A DNA stretch of 64,000 bases from Oceanobacillus massiliensis str. N'diop (GTDB lineage Bacteria > Bacillota > Bacilli > Bacillales > Amphibacillaceae), in assembly GCF_000285495.1 (NCBI RefSeq), contig NZ_HE610978.1:648525-712524 (forward strand), given 5' to 3'. Positions 39,549-48,456 of the stretch are shown piece by piece; positions within the stretch are counted from its first letter, which is position 1; every line of letters starts with the position of its first letter. Made by a program: the position numbers and the translations under genes. Below the pieces are notes generated by a model that was not told where the DNA came from, made no database searches, and saw only the letters and a program-made list of their open reading frames with translations.

Positions 39549-39758
39549 CTATATCTCCTTTCAATTTCAGCTAAAAAGAATCGTATAAATCCTTCAGAAC
39601 ATCTTATCAATTCAATAGTAGGCTTTTGCAGTCCATACGTCAATTTGTCGAACTTCCTGTAAACATTCTATCGTTTTTATACCCGAAAACGCAGCATTTA
39701 AAAATGCTTTCATTCTTAGCTGTCCTGTCAGGATTTCTTGTATTTCCGGAAAGCTAAA

Positions 39759-39787
39759 ATAAGCTCCATTCATGGAATGGAGCTTAT
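39759..39787. terminator. Perfect hairpin after the DinB gene
   Basis: AAGCTCCATTC pairs with GAATGGAGCTT around a 3-base loop, 47 bases past the DinB stop on the minus strand, followed by ATTTTAG. Confidence 0.7.
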
Positions 39788-39833
39788 CAAAGTCTATATA
39801 TTTAATCCACGACCCTCTAAAATTTACGAGTGA

Positions 39834-40310
39834 TTAGTAGCCACCTTGTTCCTGTGTTGGTCCCATTACTCCCGGGACGTGAAGGCCAGCCTGTCGTAAT
39901 AGCACCGTCATCTGCCCTCGATGATGTATTTGATGATTAATTACATCTCTTAACAAGGCTCCTCGTGGCGTTAATGTGCCAAAACTGTCCACTTCCTCAA
40001 GCATTGCTTCATCCGTTAGATTTCTCTTAACCTCATCGACAAGACTATCCGAAATATTTCTATAGGCCTGTACAATATCGGCCGCTTTTTCCGGAACCTC
40101 ATTACTTTCTGGAGACGCCACCTTCAAACCTACCAAATCCGCAAAAAATACCGTACTCGTTGCGATATGCCAGCCTAGCCAGCCGAGTGTGCTATGTCCT
40201 TTGACAATAGCTTGGTCTAATTTTTCATCTGTCAGCGATTCCAATACCTGAATGGTACCATCCGAATAACGTTTCCAATCTGACAAAAAATCTTCCACTG
40301 TTCGATACAT
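39834..40310 (-). CDS. DinB-family four-helix metal-binding protein
   Basis: The 158-residue protein has the DinB/YfiT four-helix bundle with three expected metal-binding histidines: one in LGWLGWHIATS and two in INHQIHHRGQM (H-x-x-x-H spacing). Known relatives are thiol transferases using bacillithiol or metal-dependent hydrolases, and some are damage-induced, but no regulatory box is visible here. Start chosen at 40310 (MYRTVEDF) behind GGGAGTGATG; the longer frame to 40328 is unlikely because its start overlaps that site. The small frame upstream (40332-40442) ends 21 bases before it. Confidence 0.88.
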   Translation of the reverse strand: MYRTVEDFLSDWKRYSDGTIQVLESLTDEKLDQAIVKGHSTLGWLGWHIATSTVFFADLVGLKVASPESNEVPEKAADIVQAYRNISDSLVDEVKRNLTDEAMLEEVDSFGTLTPRGALLRDVINHQIHHRGQMTVLLRQAGLHVPGVMGPTQEQGGY

Positions 40311-40331
40311 TTCATCACTCCCTATCATTAT

Positions 40332-40442
40332 CTATCTAATCGTATCGTAACTGTTTTGCTTAACAATTTCAATAATCCGCCTTTGGTCTACAAACGTTAT
40401 TGCCTCTTTAGATGAATAATGTTTCACTTCAAAATACTCCAT
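40332..40442 (-). CDS. Possible short gene or remnant upstream of DinB
   Basis: A 36-codon frame from an ATG reads MEYFEVKHYSSKEAITFVDQ, then RRIIEIVKQNSYDTIR. The composition is protein-like with an amphipathic helix at the end. The ribosome binding site is weak and no family is recognised. It may be the tail of a decayed gene or a very small protein. It ends shortly before the DinB start, in the same direction. Confidence 0.25.
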   Translation of the reverse strand: MEYFEVKHYSSKEAITFVDQRRIIEIVKQNSYDTIR

Positions 40443-40583
40443 TAGAGGGTTTTTCCTGCCTTCATGATGCCATTGATGTAGTCACGGAAAAGCTGAGCGG
40501 TTTAATTTTCTATCTTTTTTGAAACTTTATCATACTGCAATCCGTAACATTATTATCAAGGCAAATTATAAGGAGGAATATGT

Positions 40584-40973
40584 GTGGAGTCCATTACAAA
40601 AAAGCGTACAAAAGCATACTTGATCGACCTTGCAATTTCTACCGCTCTGACTGCCGGTTTCGAGTATTTCCTAAGGAAAAAGGTTAAAAACGAAGCAGTT
40701 CATGCACTCGTAACACCGACCGTCATAATGTGGTCTCTGGAATATGCCCAGCTTCTGAAATGCGGCCAGACTGCGGGCTATAAAAAAATGGGACTTACCC
40801 TGGAAAATGCACAGGGCTTAAAGCCAAGTCCCGGACAAATCGTGAAACGAATGGCTTACCGGGATACCCTCAGCTCCCTGGACTATCTAAAAAACCGCAA
40901 AAAATTTGAGGAACAAGGTGGAGCCGTTCTTCCCCATGATCGCTTTGCAGGCACTGTAGTCAAAGAGATATAA
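40584..40973 (+). CDS. RDD-family membrane protein
   Basis: The 129-residue protein has the RDD architecture: an N-terminal RTKAYLIDLAISTALTAG segment with Arg and Asp in the first helix, a second helix (ALVTPTVIMWSLEYAQLL), the loop GYKKMGLTLEN typical of RDD proteins, and a third helix region. RDD proteins are small membrane proteins of mostly unknown function; some act in ion or compatible-solute exchange. The start is a GTG behind AAGGAGGAA. The C-terminal third is basic and soluble and lacks a third clear membrane helix, so this copy may be shortened. Confidence 0.7.
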   Translation: MESITKKRTKAYLIDLAISTALTAGFEYFLRKKVKNEAVHALVTPTVIMWSLEYAQLLKCGQTAGYKKMGLTLENAQGLKPSPGQIVKRMAYRDTLSSLDYLKNRKKFEEQGGAVLPHDRFAGTVVKEI

Positions 40974-41020
40974 CCGGCATGGAGCAATTATTTTAAAAAG
41001 GCGGCTGCACCTTGCTGCAG

Positions 41021-41434
41021 CTATGCCTTAAATTCAACTAGAAAGGGCTGTGATTCCCGGTTTAGGCAATATTCAATCCGTTGCCTGAAATTCTTCAACG
41101 TCACCATCTCCAACGCCTCTTCAATTGGAAAATACCCTACTTCCAGACTCTCCGGGCTCGTTCTTTCTTCTCCTCCAACAGGTTTCCCTAAAAATAATGT
41201 ATTGCAGATCGAACTGGTTACATTCTGAAAAACGCCACAGAAGCGGATGATTTCAATATCTATTCCGGATTCTTCTTTCGTTTCTCTAATTGCCGCCTCC
41301 GTCAAAGACTCTCCTTCTTCCACCTGCCCAACAGGCATTTCCCAACCTCTCCTCGGTCCCTTTATAAGCAATATTTCATTTTCATCGTTTATAACAATTG
41401 CTGCTGCAGAAACAATATGTTTTGGTACGGTCAT
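41021..41434 (-). CDS. NUDIX hydrolase
   Basis: The 137-residue NUDIX protein carries the Nudix box GQVEEGESLTEAAIRETKEES with the R-E-x-x-E-E catalytic core as RETKEES, followed by GIDIEIIRFCGVF. The N-terminus HIVSAAAIVINDENEILLIKG is typical. The WEMPVGQVE lead-in differs from the MutT-type 'WEFPGG', pointing to the ADP-ribose or general NUDIX group. Substrate unknown. Cytoplasmic. A CAGGAGG site lies 6 bases before the ATG. It is convergent with the RDD gene. Confidence 0.88.
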   Translation of the reverse strand: MTVPKHIVSAAAIVINDENEILLIKGPRRGWEMPVGQVEEGESLTEAAIRETKEESGIDIEIIRFCGVFQNVTSSICNTLFLGKPVGGEERTSPESLEVGYFPIEEALEMVTLKNFRQRIEYCLNRESQPFLVEFKA

Positions 41435-41737
41435 TTTTTCCTCCTGTCAGGCATCTTCATCGAAATTTATCCTGCCTTTTTGCTTTCCAGGTAATACTCT
41501 GCTTCCCAATCTTTTTTTGCTTCTTCCGGATTGGTCGTTATAGGAACGTAAGTAATATACCGAAAACCGAAAAAAGAGCCTGCTTAATATTATTACTACT
41601 ATTCTGTATATTAAGTTTACATGAACTTCAGAGCTGTGTACATAATACATTTAGAATCACTATTTTAAAAATACTTTTAAAAAATTGCCGAAGAGGGTAT
41701 TACAAAGTAAGACTATAAATCAAAATGGAGGGATACT
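41435..41737. other. Gap between the second NUDIX gene and the 98-residue gene
   Basis: The stretch holds no gene I can support. A 38-codon open frame without start on the minus strand (41467-41583) reads ITYVPITTNPEEAKKDWEAE and is protein-like. It follows a T6 run, so it may be a broken membrane protein end; see the findings. The plus-strand promoter of the next gene is expected around 41650-41710. Confidence 0.3.
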
Positions 41738-42034
41738 GTGAATAAATCAACTACAAATCTGATTCTTGGATCAATCATTTCTGTAGGCGGGGCAGCTCTT
41801 GCTGTATCAGCCTATCGGGAAAAACAAAATGAAGTTAAAACTTATGAAGATACAGATATGATGAACAGCGACAAAATCGACAAAATGGAAAGCGTGGACG
41901 CCGATAAAGACGATGGCGAAAAAGGATTGACACAACTGGATCATGCGCATAGAGCGGAATGGGTCGCTAATGGCTTCCCGCAAACCCATCAGCAAATGAA
42001 GGAATTGGAAGAAGAAGATACAGATACGCATTAG
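41738..42034 (+). CDS. Small exported or membrane-anchored acidic protein, unknown
   Basis: The 98-residue protein has one N-terminal hydrophobic segment (LILGSIISVGGAALAVSAY) that may serve as a membrane anchor or signal. A highly charged tail follows, rich in Asp, Glu and Lys (DKIDKMESVDADKDDGEKGL), with a final part (AHRAEWVANGFPQTHQQMKE) that looks like a small ordered motif. Such acidity fits halotolerant bacteria. I recognise no family. It starts with GTG behind GGAGGG and ends before a good terminator, which supports a real monocistronic gene. Confidence 0.6.
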   Translation: MNKSTTNLILGSIISVGGAALAVSAYREKQNEVKTYEDTDMMNSDKIDKMESVDADKDDGEKGLTQLDHAHRAEWVANGFPQTHQQMKELEEEDTDTH

Positions 42035-42114
42035 AGCGCGTATGTGGCCGGCAGAATAACGCTTTGAGCTTCAAGCTTTAAGTTTCAGGCTTCAGGATGA
42101 ATATTTCCGCATCA

Positions 42115-42159
42115 TGAAAAGGCCGAGTCGGTATTCCATACCGCGCTCGACCTTTTTTT
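42115..42159 (+). terminator. Terminator of the 98-residue gene
   Basis: AAAAGG...CCTTTTTTT encloses CGAG/CTCG and GGTAT/ATACC inner stems. A T7 run follows on the plus strand, about 80 bases past the stop. Confidence 0.85.
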
Positions 42160-42266
42160 AGATCTATAATACTGCCCTTTCCGCCAGTCGTAAAGCACCG
42201 CATATCAATAACTTCAGGTTGGATTCTTTCTTTTTTTCTTTGCCATCGATTCTTCGGTTTAAACTT

Positions 42267-43046
42267 TTACAATAGACCGATCATTTTCAGACCATGATAG
42301 ATACCGTCTTGCTCTACCGATTTGGTGACATGTTTTGCCACCGATTTTATCTCGTCACTGGCATTCCCCATCGCTACACTATGATAAATAGTCGTAAGCA
42401 TTTCACGATCGTTAAGCCCATCGCCAAACGCATATTGCCTTTCTTTGGGGAAACCTAGTTTCTTGACGATTTTCTCAATTCCTATTGCCTTTGAGCCGCC
42501 AGCCGGCAGAACATCAACAGAGACAGGATGCCATCTTACAAAATCAAAGTCCTTGAATTCACGCTCATATTGCTTTTCTTCCCCTTCCGGACAGAATAGC
42601 AGTGTCTGATACATAGCCCGGTCCTTATAATAATCCGGATTATGGGTCGGAAAATGACCAACCTTCAATGAATTGATACTTTCTGTAATATAGCTATGTT
42701 CCGGGACATTCGCTTTCATATCCTCGTGATCCATATAAACAACAGGATGATCATTTTCAAGTGCTGCTTCTGTCAATCTTCCTAGAGAAGAAAGATTTAA
42801 TGCGTTCGTATAGATAACCTCACCGTTCAGTACTACATACTGACCGTTATAGCTTACATATGTATGTATATCCAATTCTTTACGAAGATCTGCAAACATA
42901 AATGGGGCACGACCCGTCGCAATTGCCACTTCATGACCAGCTTTTTTTAAATTAAAAATAGCTTCTTTTGTCGAGGATGGCAATTCTTTATCCTCTGTAA
43001 GTAATGTTCCATCTATATCAAAAAATATAACGCTTCTATCTGTCAT
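42267..43046 (-). CDS. HAD-superfamily phosphatase, Cof/IIB type
   Basis: The 259-residue HAD hydrolase has motif I FFDIDGTLLTEDKELP (nucleophile and acid-base Asp), motif II IATGRAPF, motif III lysine in the GSKAIGIEKIVKKLG segment and motif IV FGDGLNDREMLT. The cap domain is inserted between motifs II and III, as in Cof-type phosphatases that act on sugar phosphates, flavin precursors or pyridoxal phosphate. The substrate is unknown. It is longer and distinct in sequence from the HAD gene at 26709, so they are not recent duplicates. Start ATG, monocistronic, minus strand. Confidence 0.92.
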   Translation of the reverse strand: MTDRSVIFFDIDGTLLTEDKELPSSTKEAIFNLKKAGHEVAIATGRAPFMFADLRKELDIHTYVSYNGQYVVLNGEVIYTNALNLSSLGRLTEAALENDHPVVYMDHEDMKANVPEHSYITESINSLKVGHFPTHNPDYYKDRAMYQTLLFCPEGEEKQYEREFKDFDFVRWHPVSVDVLPAGGSKAIGIEKIVKKLGFPKERQYAFGDGLNDREMLTTIYHSVAMGNASDEIKSVAKHVTKSVEQDGIYHGLKMIGLL

Positions 43047-43149
43047 TGCTACACCAGCTTTCCAGGGGAATGAATTGATTTCACGTCCATTTTAACCCAA
43101 AAAACAGATAATTAATAATAATACGCCCTAGTAGAATTCCATATGATGT

Positions 43150-43179
43150 GGGTGCGGTTTCCTCTCAGAAATCGCACCC
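43150..43179 (-). terminator. Hairpin after the ABC exporter operon
   Basis: GGGTGCGATTTC pairs with GAAACCGCACCC (one mismatch) around a 6-base loop, 22 bases past the stop of the last permease gene. No strong T-run. Confidence 0.6.
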
Positions 43180-43201
43180 ATACTGATCCTAATCCGTATT
43201 T

Positions 43202-44299
43202 TTACTTCCTTCGTTCTACTAGGTTGACTCCAACACCCATACCGATGACCCCGATTAAGAGCATGATGGCAAGTGACAGCAGAATACCATTCCAGCCTGC
43301 ATCGTAGAGAGCTACATTCATCATAGCGGTAACTGCATGACTGAGCGGAAATAGGTCTCCTATAAATGTGAGGACCGGATTCGTGATCGTCCCAGGTGGC
43401 ATATAGATACCGCTTATGACCGGAATTATCGGAACAATCGAAGGATAAATCATATAGAATTGCTCTGGTGTCTTGGTAAACCCGGTTACCAGCATCGCAA
43501 GGCTCACCGTACCTAGTGTATAAACGGCTGCTATTGTCAGGATTATTTGCAGGTTACCTAGATCATAATCCATGATATATTGAAAAATAAGGAAAACTAC
43601 AACCATTTGGAAAAAACCGATACAGAAACTATAAAAGAGGTGGCCGGCATACATGCCGGTCTTGCTTACAGGTGAGAGAATTAAACGGTTCCAGATGCCG
43701 CTCACCTTATCCGCAGTGATTCCGTTAACTTTAAACCCAATCGTAAACATTGCGATAAACAAGGTAAAGCCAAATAGAAGCTGCATCCCCATATTATAGG
43801 TTGGAATCTCGTCACCATTTACAGATAGTGTCTGTACTTTAAGGGGTGGATTTTCCAGGTATTCCCCTACTTCACTTCTTAATCTTGTCGTATTCCCGTT
43901 ACCTGCTATGGCTGCAAGTTGCGCTTCTTCTGTAAATACCTGATGCACTTGCTGCTCAATAAGCTGGATGTTTGGCATATCAGAAGATGTAATCAGACTA
44001 TAATCGTTTTCCATCAATTGAATTGCTATATCCCTTTTTCCTTCTCTAACCGCTTCGCGAGCTTCCATTTCTTCTGTGATGACAAAATCAGTTGTCTTAC
44101 TTTCATTTAATAGAACTGACCATTTATCCTCGATATCATCTGCGTTCGGCCCTGTGCCAAATATGGCGACGGAAGTCTTTGGTTCCTGTCCTGCGTCACC
44201 AAATATCACGGTAGCTAAAATACTGAGGAAGATAAATAAAATGATTATCCACGGCTTTCTCTTATCTTTCGTCCATTGTGCCTTAAATACCGGGAACAT
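43202..44299 (-). CDS. ABC-2 type exporter permease (LnrN-like)
   Basis: The 365-residue ABC-2 permease has one N-terminal helix (PWIIILFIFLSILATVIFGD), an extracytoplasmic domain of ~140 residues (TSVAIFGTGPN...), and five C-terminal helices with the ABC-2 pattern MQLLFGFTLFIAMFTIGFKV and ADKVSGIWNRLILSPVSKTG. The gene abuts the preceding permease gene with a 1-base overlap, so the two likely form a heterodimer. The five-gene order kinase, regulator, ATPase, permease, permease is that of Bacillus subtilis lnrJKLMN, which exports linearmycin-type polyenes. The resistance role is inference by gene order and size. Confidence 0.82.
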   Translation of the reverse strand: MFPVFKAQWTKDKRKPWIIILFIFLSILATVIFGDAGQEPKTSVAIFGTGPNADDIEDKWSVLLNESKTTDFVITEEMEAREAVREGKRDIAIQLMENDYSLITSSDMPNIQLIEQQVHQVFTEEAQLAAIAGNGNTTRLRSEVGEYLENPPLKVQTLSVNGDEIPTYNMGMQLLFGFTLFIAMFTIGFKVNGITADKVSGIWNRLILSPVSKTGMYAGHLFYSFCIGFFQMVVVFLIFQYIMDYDLGNLQIILTIAAVYTLGTVSLAMLVTGFTKTPEQFYMIYPSIVPIIPVISGIYMPPGTITNPVLTFIGDLFPLSHAVTAMMNVALYDAGWNGILLSLAIMLLIGVIGMGVGVNLVERRK

Positions 44300-45570
44300 T
44301 AGATTCTCCCCCTTCTAGGAAAACTGGATATTCCAATCACCAGACAGATGATAAAAAATAGAAGCATTAACATGAGCGGTTCTATCAGATCCCGAAAGCT
44401 GCTAAACTGAATCCATTCAATCAATGCCGTCTGGGTTAGCCCATTGGGGGTCCACTCTCCGATCCTTTGCATAAATACTGGAAGACCCTCCATTGGAAAA
44501 AAGTTTCCGCCAAGCGCTCCCAATAGCATAATAATCATTGTTAAAACACCACTTGCAGCATTTGTATCCTGTATGCTTAACGAAATGGAGGTAAACAATG
44601 CACCTAAGCCGCTGACTGTTAAAGCAAACGCACTGATTATGATAATTAATCCAATCCAAAACTCTAATGATCTATCCGGAAACACGTCAAGAGCCAATTG
44701 TATGAATGTAAAGGTAATCATCATTTGTGACCAGGTTAGACAAAATGTTGCAAGTGTTTTTCCCATTAAGTAATCCATGGGCCTGCTACCGGTTAGGATA
44801 ATCCGATTGAACACCCGCTCCCGCTTCTCTGTGGCTGTCTTGATAGCTACTGTTTGTGATATAAACAAGGCAAACAAGGTACTGATTGCAATTGTGAAAT
44901 ATTGCGAAATGGTATAAGTCTCGACACCTTCTACAACTTCCCTGCCCCCTTGTGGCCATTTTGGTTCTGTGACTCCCGATCCCTGACCAGTATTACCGCT
45001 GAGAGCAAACTGCATATTAAGGGATTGGATGAAATTATGCACGATATCCTGCAGTGCACCAACTTCTCTCGAATGCTCTTCTGCCTGTATCGTTATAGTC
45101 TTTTCTGTTTCCGTTCCAAGCATTACACGTGAAAGGACATCATAGGTAAACCCTTTCGGAATCTTAACATAGGAATCTATTTCGCCATTTTTTACTTTTT
45201 CCTTTGCTTCCTTTTCACTTAATTCCTGCGTAGTTATCCATTCCTTAACGTCCGGAGCATTGAATAAATTTTGAATCATGCTGACCGGCGCTAGAGATTC
45301 GGCTTCTTCCAGTATGACCGCTTGTTCAGCTGGTGGCCTATCCGTTTGTCCGACCGTATTTTCAAATTGCTCCATCCCAGCAGATGGATCATCTTCCTGA
45401 ACAATTGCTATATCTATTTTCACGGGCTCTCCATCATCATCGAAAATACCAGAGAAGGCAAGATTTAATATAAAGATAATAACGATCGGAAGTAACAATG
45501 ACATCAGTATTTCTTTTCGATCCCGCCAAAATACAAGAATGTCCTTTTTGAAAAATGAACCCAATACCAT
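44299..45570 (-). CDS. ABC-2 type exporter permease (LnrM-like)
   Basis: The 423-residue ABC-2 permease shares the layout of its neighbour: first helix around LMSLLLPIVIIFILNLAFSG, a large extracytoplasmic domain (about 150 residues, IDIAIVQEDDPSAGMEQFEN onward), then five helices with SQYFTIAISTLFALFISQTV and the EKRERVFNRIILTGSRPMDY loop that contacts the ATPase. The final helix ends in RRGRI. It lies 9 bases after the ATPase gene and overlaps the next permease by one base. In LnrLMN-type exporters two unequal permeases pair with one ATPase dimer; that fits here. Confidence 0.85.
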   Translation of the reverse strand: MVLGSFFKKDILVFWRDRKEILMSLLLPIVIIFILNLAFSGIFDDDGEPVKIDIAIVQEDDPSAGMEQFENTVGQTDRPPAEQAVILEEAESLAPVSMIQNLFNAPDVKEWITTQELSEKEAKEKVKNGEIDSYVKIPKGFTYDVLSRVMLGTETEKTITIQAEEHSREVGALQDIVHNFIQSLNMQFALSGNTGQGSGVTEPKWPQGGREVVEGVETYTISQYFTIAISTLFALFISQTVAIKTATEKRERVFNRIILTGSRPMDYLMGKTLATFCLTWSQMMITFTFIQLALDVFPDRSLEFWIGLIIIISAFALTVSGLGALFTSISLSIQDTNAASGVLTMIIMLLGALGGNFFPMEGLPVFMQRIGEWTPNGLTQTALIEWIQFSSFRDLIEPLMLMLLFFIICLVIGISSFPRRGRI

Positions 45571-45579
45571 TACCTCCTT

Positions 45580-46512
45580 CTAATCCCGCAGTGTTTTGCC
45601 GGTCAGATGCAGGAATACATCTTCCAGACTTGGTATTTCCATTTGGAAATGTGTAATCTGAATGCCTTCTTTTTCTGCAGCATGTACTAAGTCACTCAAT
45701 AGATTGCTTCCCTTTTTGGAAATGATCCGGATGCCGTCACTTGTCTCTTCCACCTGACGGACATGCCCCATTGATCTGATTGTTTGAAGCAGTTCTTCAC
45801 TCGAATTGCTAAGCTGCACCTGTATCGTGTCCTCACTGGATAAGATACTTAATAATTCCGATTTCGTGCCGGAAGCGACGACTTTGCCATGATCCATGAT
45901 ATAAACACGGTTACATAACTGTTCTACCTCTTCCATATAGTGACTCGTGTAGAGAATTGTCGTTCCGTGTACCTCATTTAATTTACCGACCGTTTCCAGT
46001 ATATGATTTCTGGATTGCGGGTCGATCCCGACAGTCGGCTCATCCAGAATAAGTATTTTCGGTTGATGCAATAAGGCTGCGGCGATGTTGACTCTTCTTT
46101 TCATACCACCTGAGAATGTTTTAACTAACTCTTTTTGCCGATCCTTCAGTCCCACCAACTCTAGGACTTCCTGGATTCTGCTTTCCAGAAGGTCCTTTCC
46201 GACTTTATAGATTTCCCCAAAGAATTTCAGATTTTCATATGCAGATAATTCCTCGTAAAGAGCTATTTCCTGCGGCACCATTCCTAACACATCTCTGATA
46301 CGAGCTGGATTTTTGATTGTGCTTTCGCCATTTAGTCGTACATCTCCGGAAGTAGGTTTCAATAAAGAAGATATCATAGAAATGGTTGTAGATTTACCTG
46401 CCCCATTTGGCCCGAGCAAACCGACAGATTCACCTTCGTCGAGGTAAATATCGATTTCATCAACGGCAGTTTGCTCCTTATACGTTTTGCTCAGTTTTAT
46501 CGTTTCAAGCAT
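45580..46512 (-). CDS. ABC exporter ATPase (LnrL-like)
   Basis: The 310-residue ATPase carries Walker A GPNGAGKS (34-41), Q-loop MVPQEIALYEEL, signature FSGGMKRR, Walker B ILILDEPTVGID and the switch His in TSHYMEEVEQL. The ~90-residue C-terminal extension (VASGTKSELLSIL to EDVFLHLTGK) is typical of DrrA/NatA-type drug or lipid exporters. It drives the two permeases encoded just downstream. The gene has its own promoter-like region after the response regulator gene, so the two-component pair probably induces it. ATG after AAAGGAG. Confidence 0.92.
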   Translation of the reverse strand: MLETIKLSKTYKEQTAVDEIDIYLDEGESVGLLGPNGAGKSTTISMISSLLKPTSGDVRLNGESTIKNPARIRDVLGMVPQEIALYEELSAYENLKFFGEIYKVGKDLLESRIQEVLELVGLKDRQKELVKTFSGGMKRRVNIAAALLHQPKILILDEPTVGIDPQSRNHILETVGKLNEVHGTTILYTSHYMEEVEQLCNRVYIMDHGKVVASGTKSELLSILSSEDTIQVQLSNSSEELLQTIRSMGHVRQVEETSDGIRIISKKGSNLLSDLVHAAEKEGIQITHFQMEIPSLEDVFLHLTGKTLRD

Positions 46513-46550
46513 TTATTCGCACTCCTTTATAATTGATGAACTTTTAATAG

Positions 46551-46592
46551 TTACTATATAAAAAAAGAAACACCGTCAACACTGTCTCCAGT
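46551..46592 (-). promoter_or_regulatory. Promoter of the ABC exporter operon with an adjacent inverted repeat
   Basis: TTGACG (46574-46579) and TAGTAA (46551-46556) are 17 bases apart on the minus strand. ACTG-GAGA-CAGT (46581-46592) lies directly upstream of the -35 box, in the usual place for an activating NarL-type regulator. Confidence 0.55.
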
Positions 46593-46687
46593 CATGATGT
46601 TTCGAGAAATCCATTACTTTTATCATTTTTTCTTCAGAGTATTTTCGTAAACATGAAAAGATCTTCTAGAAATGGCCGTTCTTTAAG

Positions 46688-47320
46688 TTACACTAAATCA
46701 TGCCGGATTGCATAGATGGCAAGCTGCGTCCGATCCCTCAGTTCCAGTTTAGTCAAGATCTGGCTCGTGTTATTTTTGACAGTTCCGATCGATATTGCAA
46801 GCCGATCCGCAATTTCACCATTGCTGAGTCCTTCCCCGATGCAGGTTAGAATCGCTCTCTCACGCGGGGTTAATGATGGGTCAGCTTGCTTCGTCTCTCC
46901 GCGTTTCATCAGAAGTGGCATGACATTCGCCGCTACATGGTCTTCAATCGCCAATCCGCCAGTAAAGGCACTGCGAATGGAGCGAAGCAATGATTCGGTA
47001 TCTCCCGTTTTCAGGATATATCCGCTGACACCTATTTTTAACGCTTCCAGCACATATTCATTATCAGCAAACGTTGTTAATATTAATATTTTTGTGTCCG
47101 GCCATCGCGCTGAAATGACCTTAGCCGTTTCTATTCCATCCATGACAGGCATCCTTATGTCAAGGATGACAATGTCAAACATCTGCTTTTCGCAGAGTGA
47201 GATTGCTTCCTTCCCATTGTCTGACTCACCAGTTACTTTCATTTCCGGGTCCGATTCTATCATCAGTTTCAAGCCTTGACGCACCATTATCTGATCTTCA
47301 GCCAATAATATTCGTATCAT
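46688..47320 (-). CDS. NarL/LuxR-type response regulator (LnrK-like)
   Basis: The 210-residue regulator has a receiver domain with D54 in VILDIRMPVMDG, and conserved Thr and Lys in ILTTFADNE and SGYILKTGD. A LuxR-type helix-turn-helix (about 148-205) follows: LTPRERAILTCIGEGLSNGE, then GTVKNNTSQILTKLELRDR. Its start codon overlaps the kinase stop by 4 bases (ATGA), so the pair is co-translated. It likely activates the ABC exporter operon downstream, where an inverted repeat lies by the -35 box. Confidence 0.92.
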   Translation of the reverse strand: MIRILLAEDQIMVRQGLKLMIESDPEMKVTGESDNGKEAISLCEKQMFDIVILDIRMPVMDGIETAKVISARWPDTKILILTTFADNEYVLEALKIGVSGYILKTGDTESLLRSIRSAFTGGLAIEDHVAANVMPLLMKRGETKQADPSLTPRERAILTCIGEGLSNGEIADRLAISIGTVKNNTSQILTKLELRDRTQLAIYAIRHDLV

Positions 47321-48456
47321 TCCAATCCTCCGTAACCTATTTTTAAAAAGCCTCTGACAGTGAACTGCTCCGCTGTTTTATACACCTCGAGATTCCCGCC
47401 AAATTTCTCTAACCGATTCCGCATCGATGTTAGCCCAAATCCCTCTTGATAGGTTCGATGATCTGAAATAGGATTATTAACCTCAAAACGGAAAATACTT
47501 CTGCCAGGGGCGTCAAACTCTATCTCCGCTTCCCTTGCATGACTATGCTTCATGATATTCGTTAGTGCCTCCTGCACGGAACGGTAGATGATAAATGATT
47601 GTTCACCCGTTAATGGTGCTGTAAAAGCCCCGTGCTTTACCGAAAAATGGATTCGCATATAACTTTCTGATTCCAATTTACGAATTAAACGCAATATGCC
47701 TGGCAATCCACCGGTTTCCTTTGATTTCAGCGATTTCACAGCACTTCTCGTCTCTTCCAGGCTTGCTTCGGCAAGTTCTTTCAATGACTGAACCTGAATC
47801 TTGTCCTGCACTGCGGCCTGTATCCGATAAGCCTCCAGCTGCAGCAGCAATGCTGTAAGCTTATGACCGACAGAATCATGGATTTCATGCGCAATTAGCA
47901 TGCGTTCTTCCTGCCTCGTTATTTCTTCTTCTGAAGCTAGTCTTCTTTTTAAATCACGATATTCACGAAGCAGCGTATCATATCTCACTTCCAGGTCGTC
48001 AGTATGCCCCTTGTTTTTCTTATAAAAAATCATTGCAATCAAGAGAATGATGAAGTACAGGATGACAAAAGTTTGTATGTATAAAGCAAGACCGGTGTTC
48101 AAGAGTGCCGCCAGCAGCCCAGCAAAAATGATTATCGCTAAAATCAGACCCTCTTTTAAAGATAACCGGTAAAACCCTTCACCTACCAGCATCGTCAATA
48201 TCAGAATAAGGTATGGATTGAAACCTGAGTTTATATATGGAAAGAAGATAATGATAGAAATCATTGCATTCAGGATTAAAAGGATGCGTACAATCTTGGG
48301 GCTGCCAGTGAATATAGGTATTATAAAAAAAATTCCGGCAAATAGTGCAGCACCTGATAGAATCCCTGCCATTGCAAGAATGCTATGCTCAAAAAAGGTT
48401 AAAGCAAATAGCCAAACAATGCTATTCAGCAATAGCCATAGCCAATAGGACTTCAT
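47317..48456 (-). CDS. Sensor histidine kinase of the HisKA_3 type (LnrJ-like)
   Basis: The 379-residue kinase has five to six membrane helices in the first ~150 residues with almost no extracellular loops, an intramembrane-sensing layout (as in LiaS, DesK and LnrJ). A coiled coil follows (VRYDTLLREYRDLKRRLASE), then the HisKA_3 phosphorylation motif IAHEIHDSVGHKLTALLLQLEA and an ATPase domain with VQEALTNIMKHSH and GFGLTSMRNRLEKFGG. Such kinases sense membrane-active compounds. ATG at 48456 with AAAGGG upstream is chosen over the frame's first ATG at 48474, which overlaps that site. Confidence 0.9.
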   Translation of the reverse strand: MKSYWLWLLLNSIVWLFALTFFEHSILAMAGILSGAALFAGIFFIIPIFTGSPKIVRILLILNAMISIIIFFPYINSGFNPYLILILTMLVGEGFYRLSLKEGLILAIIIFAGLLAALLNTGLALYIQTFVILYFIILLIAMIFYKKNKGHTDDLEVRYDTLLREYRDLKRRLASEEEITRQEERMLIAHEIHDSVGHKLTALLLQLEAYRIQAAVQDKIQVQSLKELAEASLEETRSAVKSLKSKETGGLPGILRLIRKLESESYMRIHFSVKHGAFTAPLTGEQSFIIYRSVQEALTNIMKHSHAREAEIEFDAPGRSIFRFEVNNPISDHRTYQEGFGLTSMRNRLEKFGGNLEVYKTAEQFTVRGFLKIGYGGLE

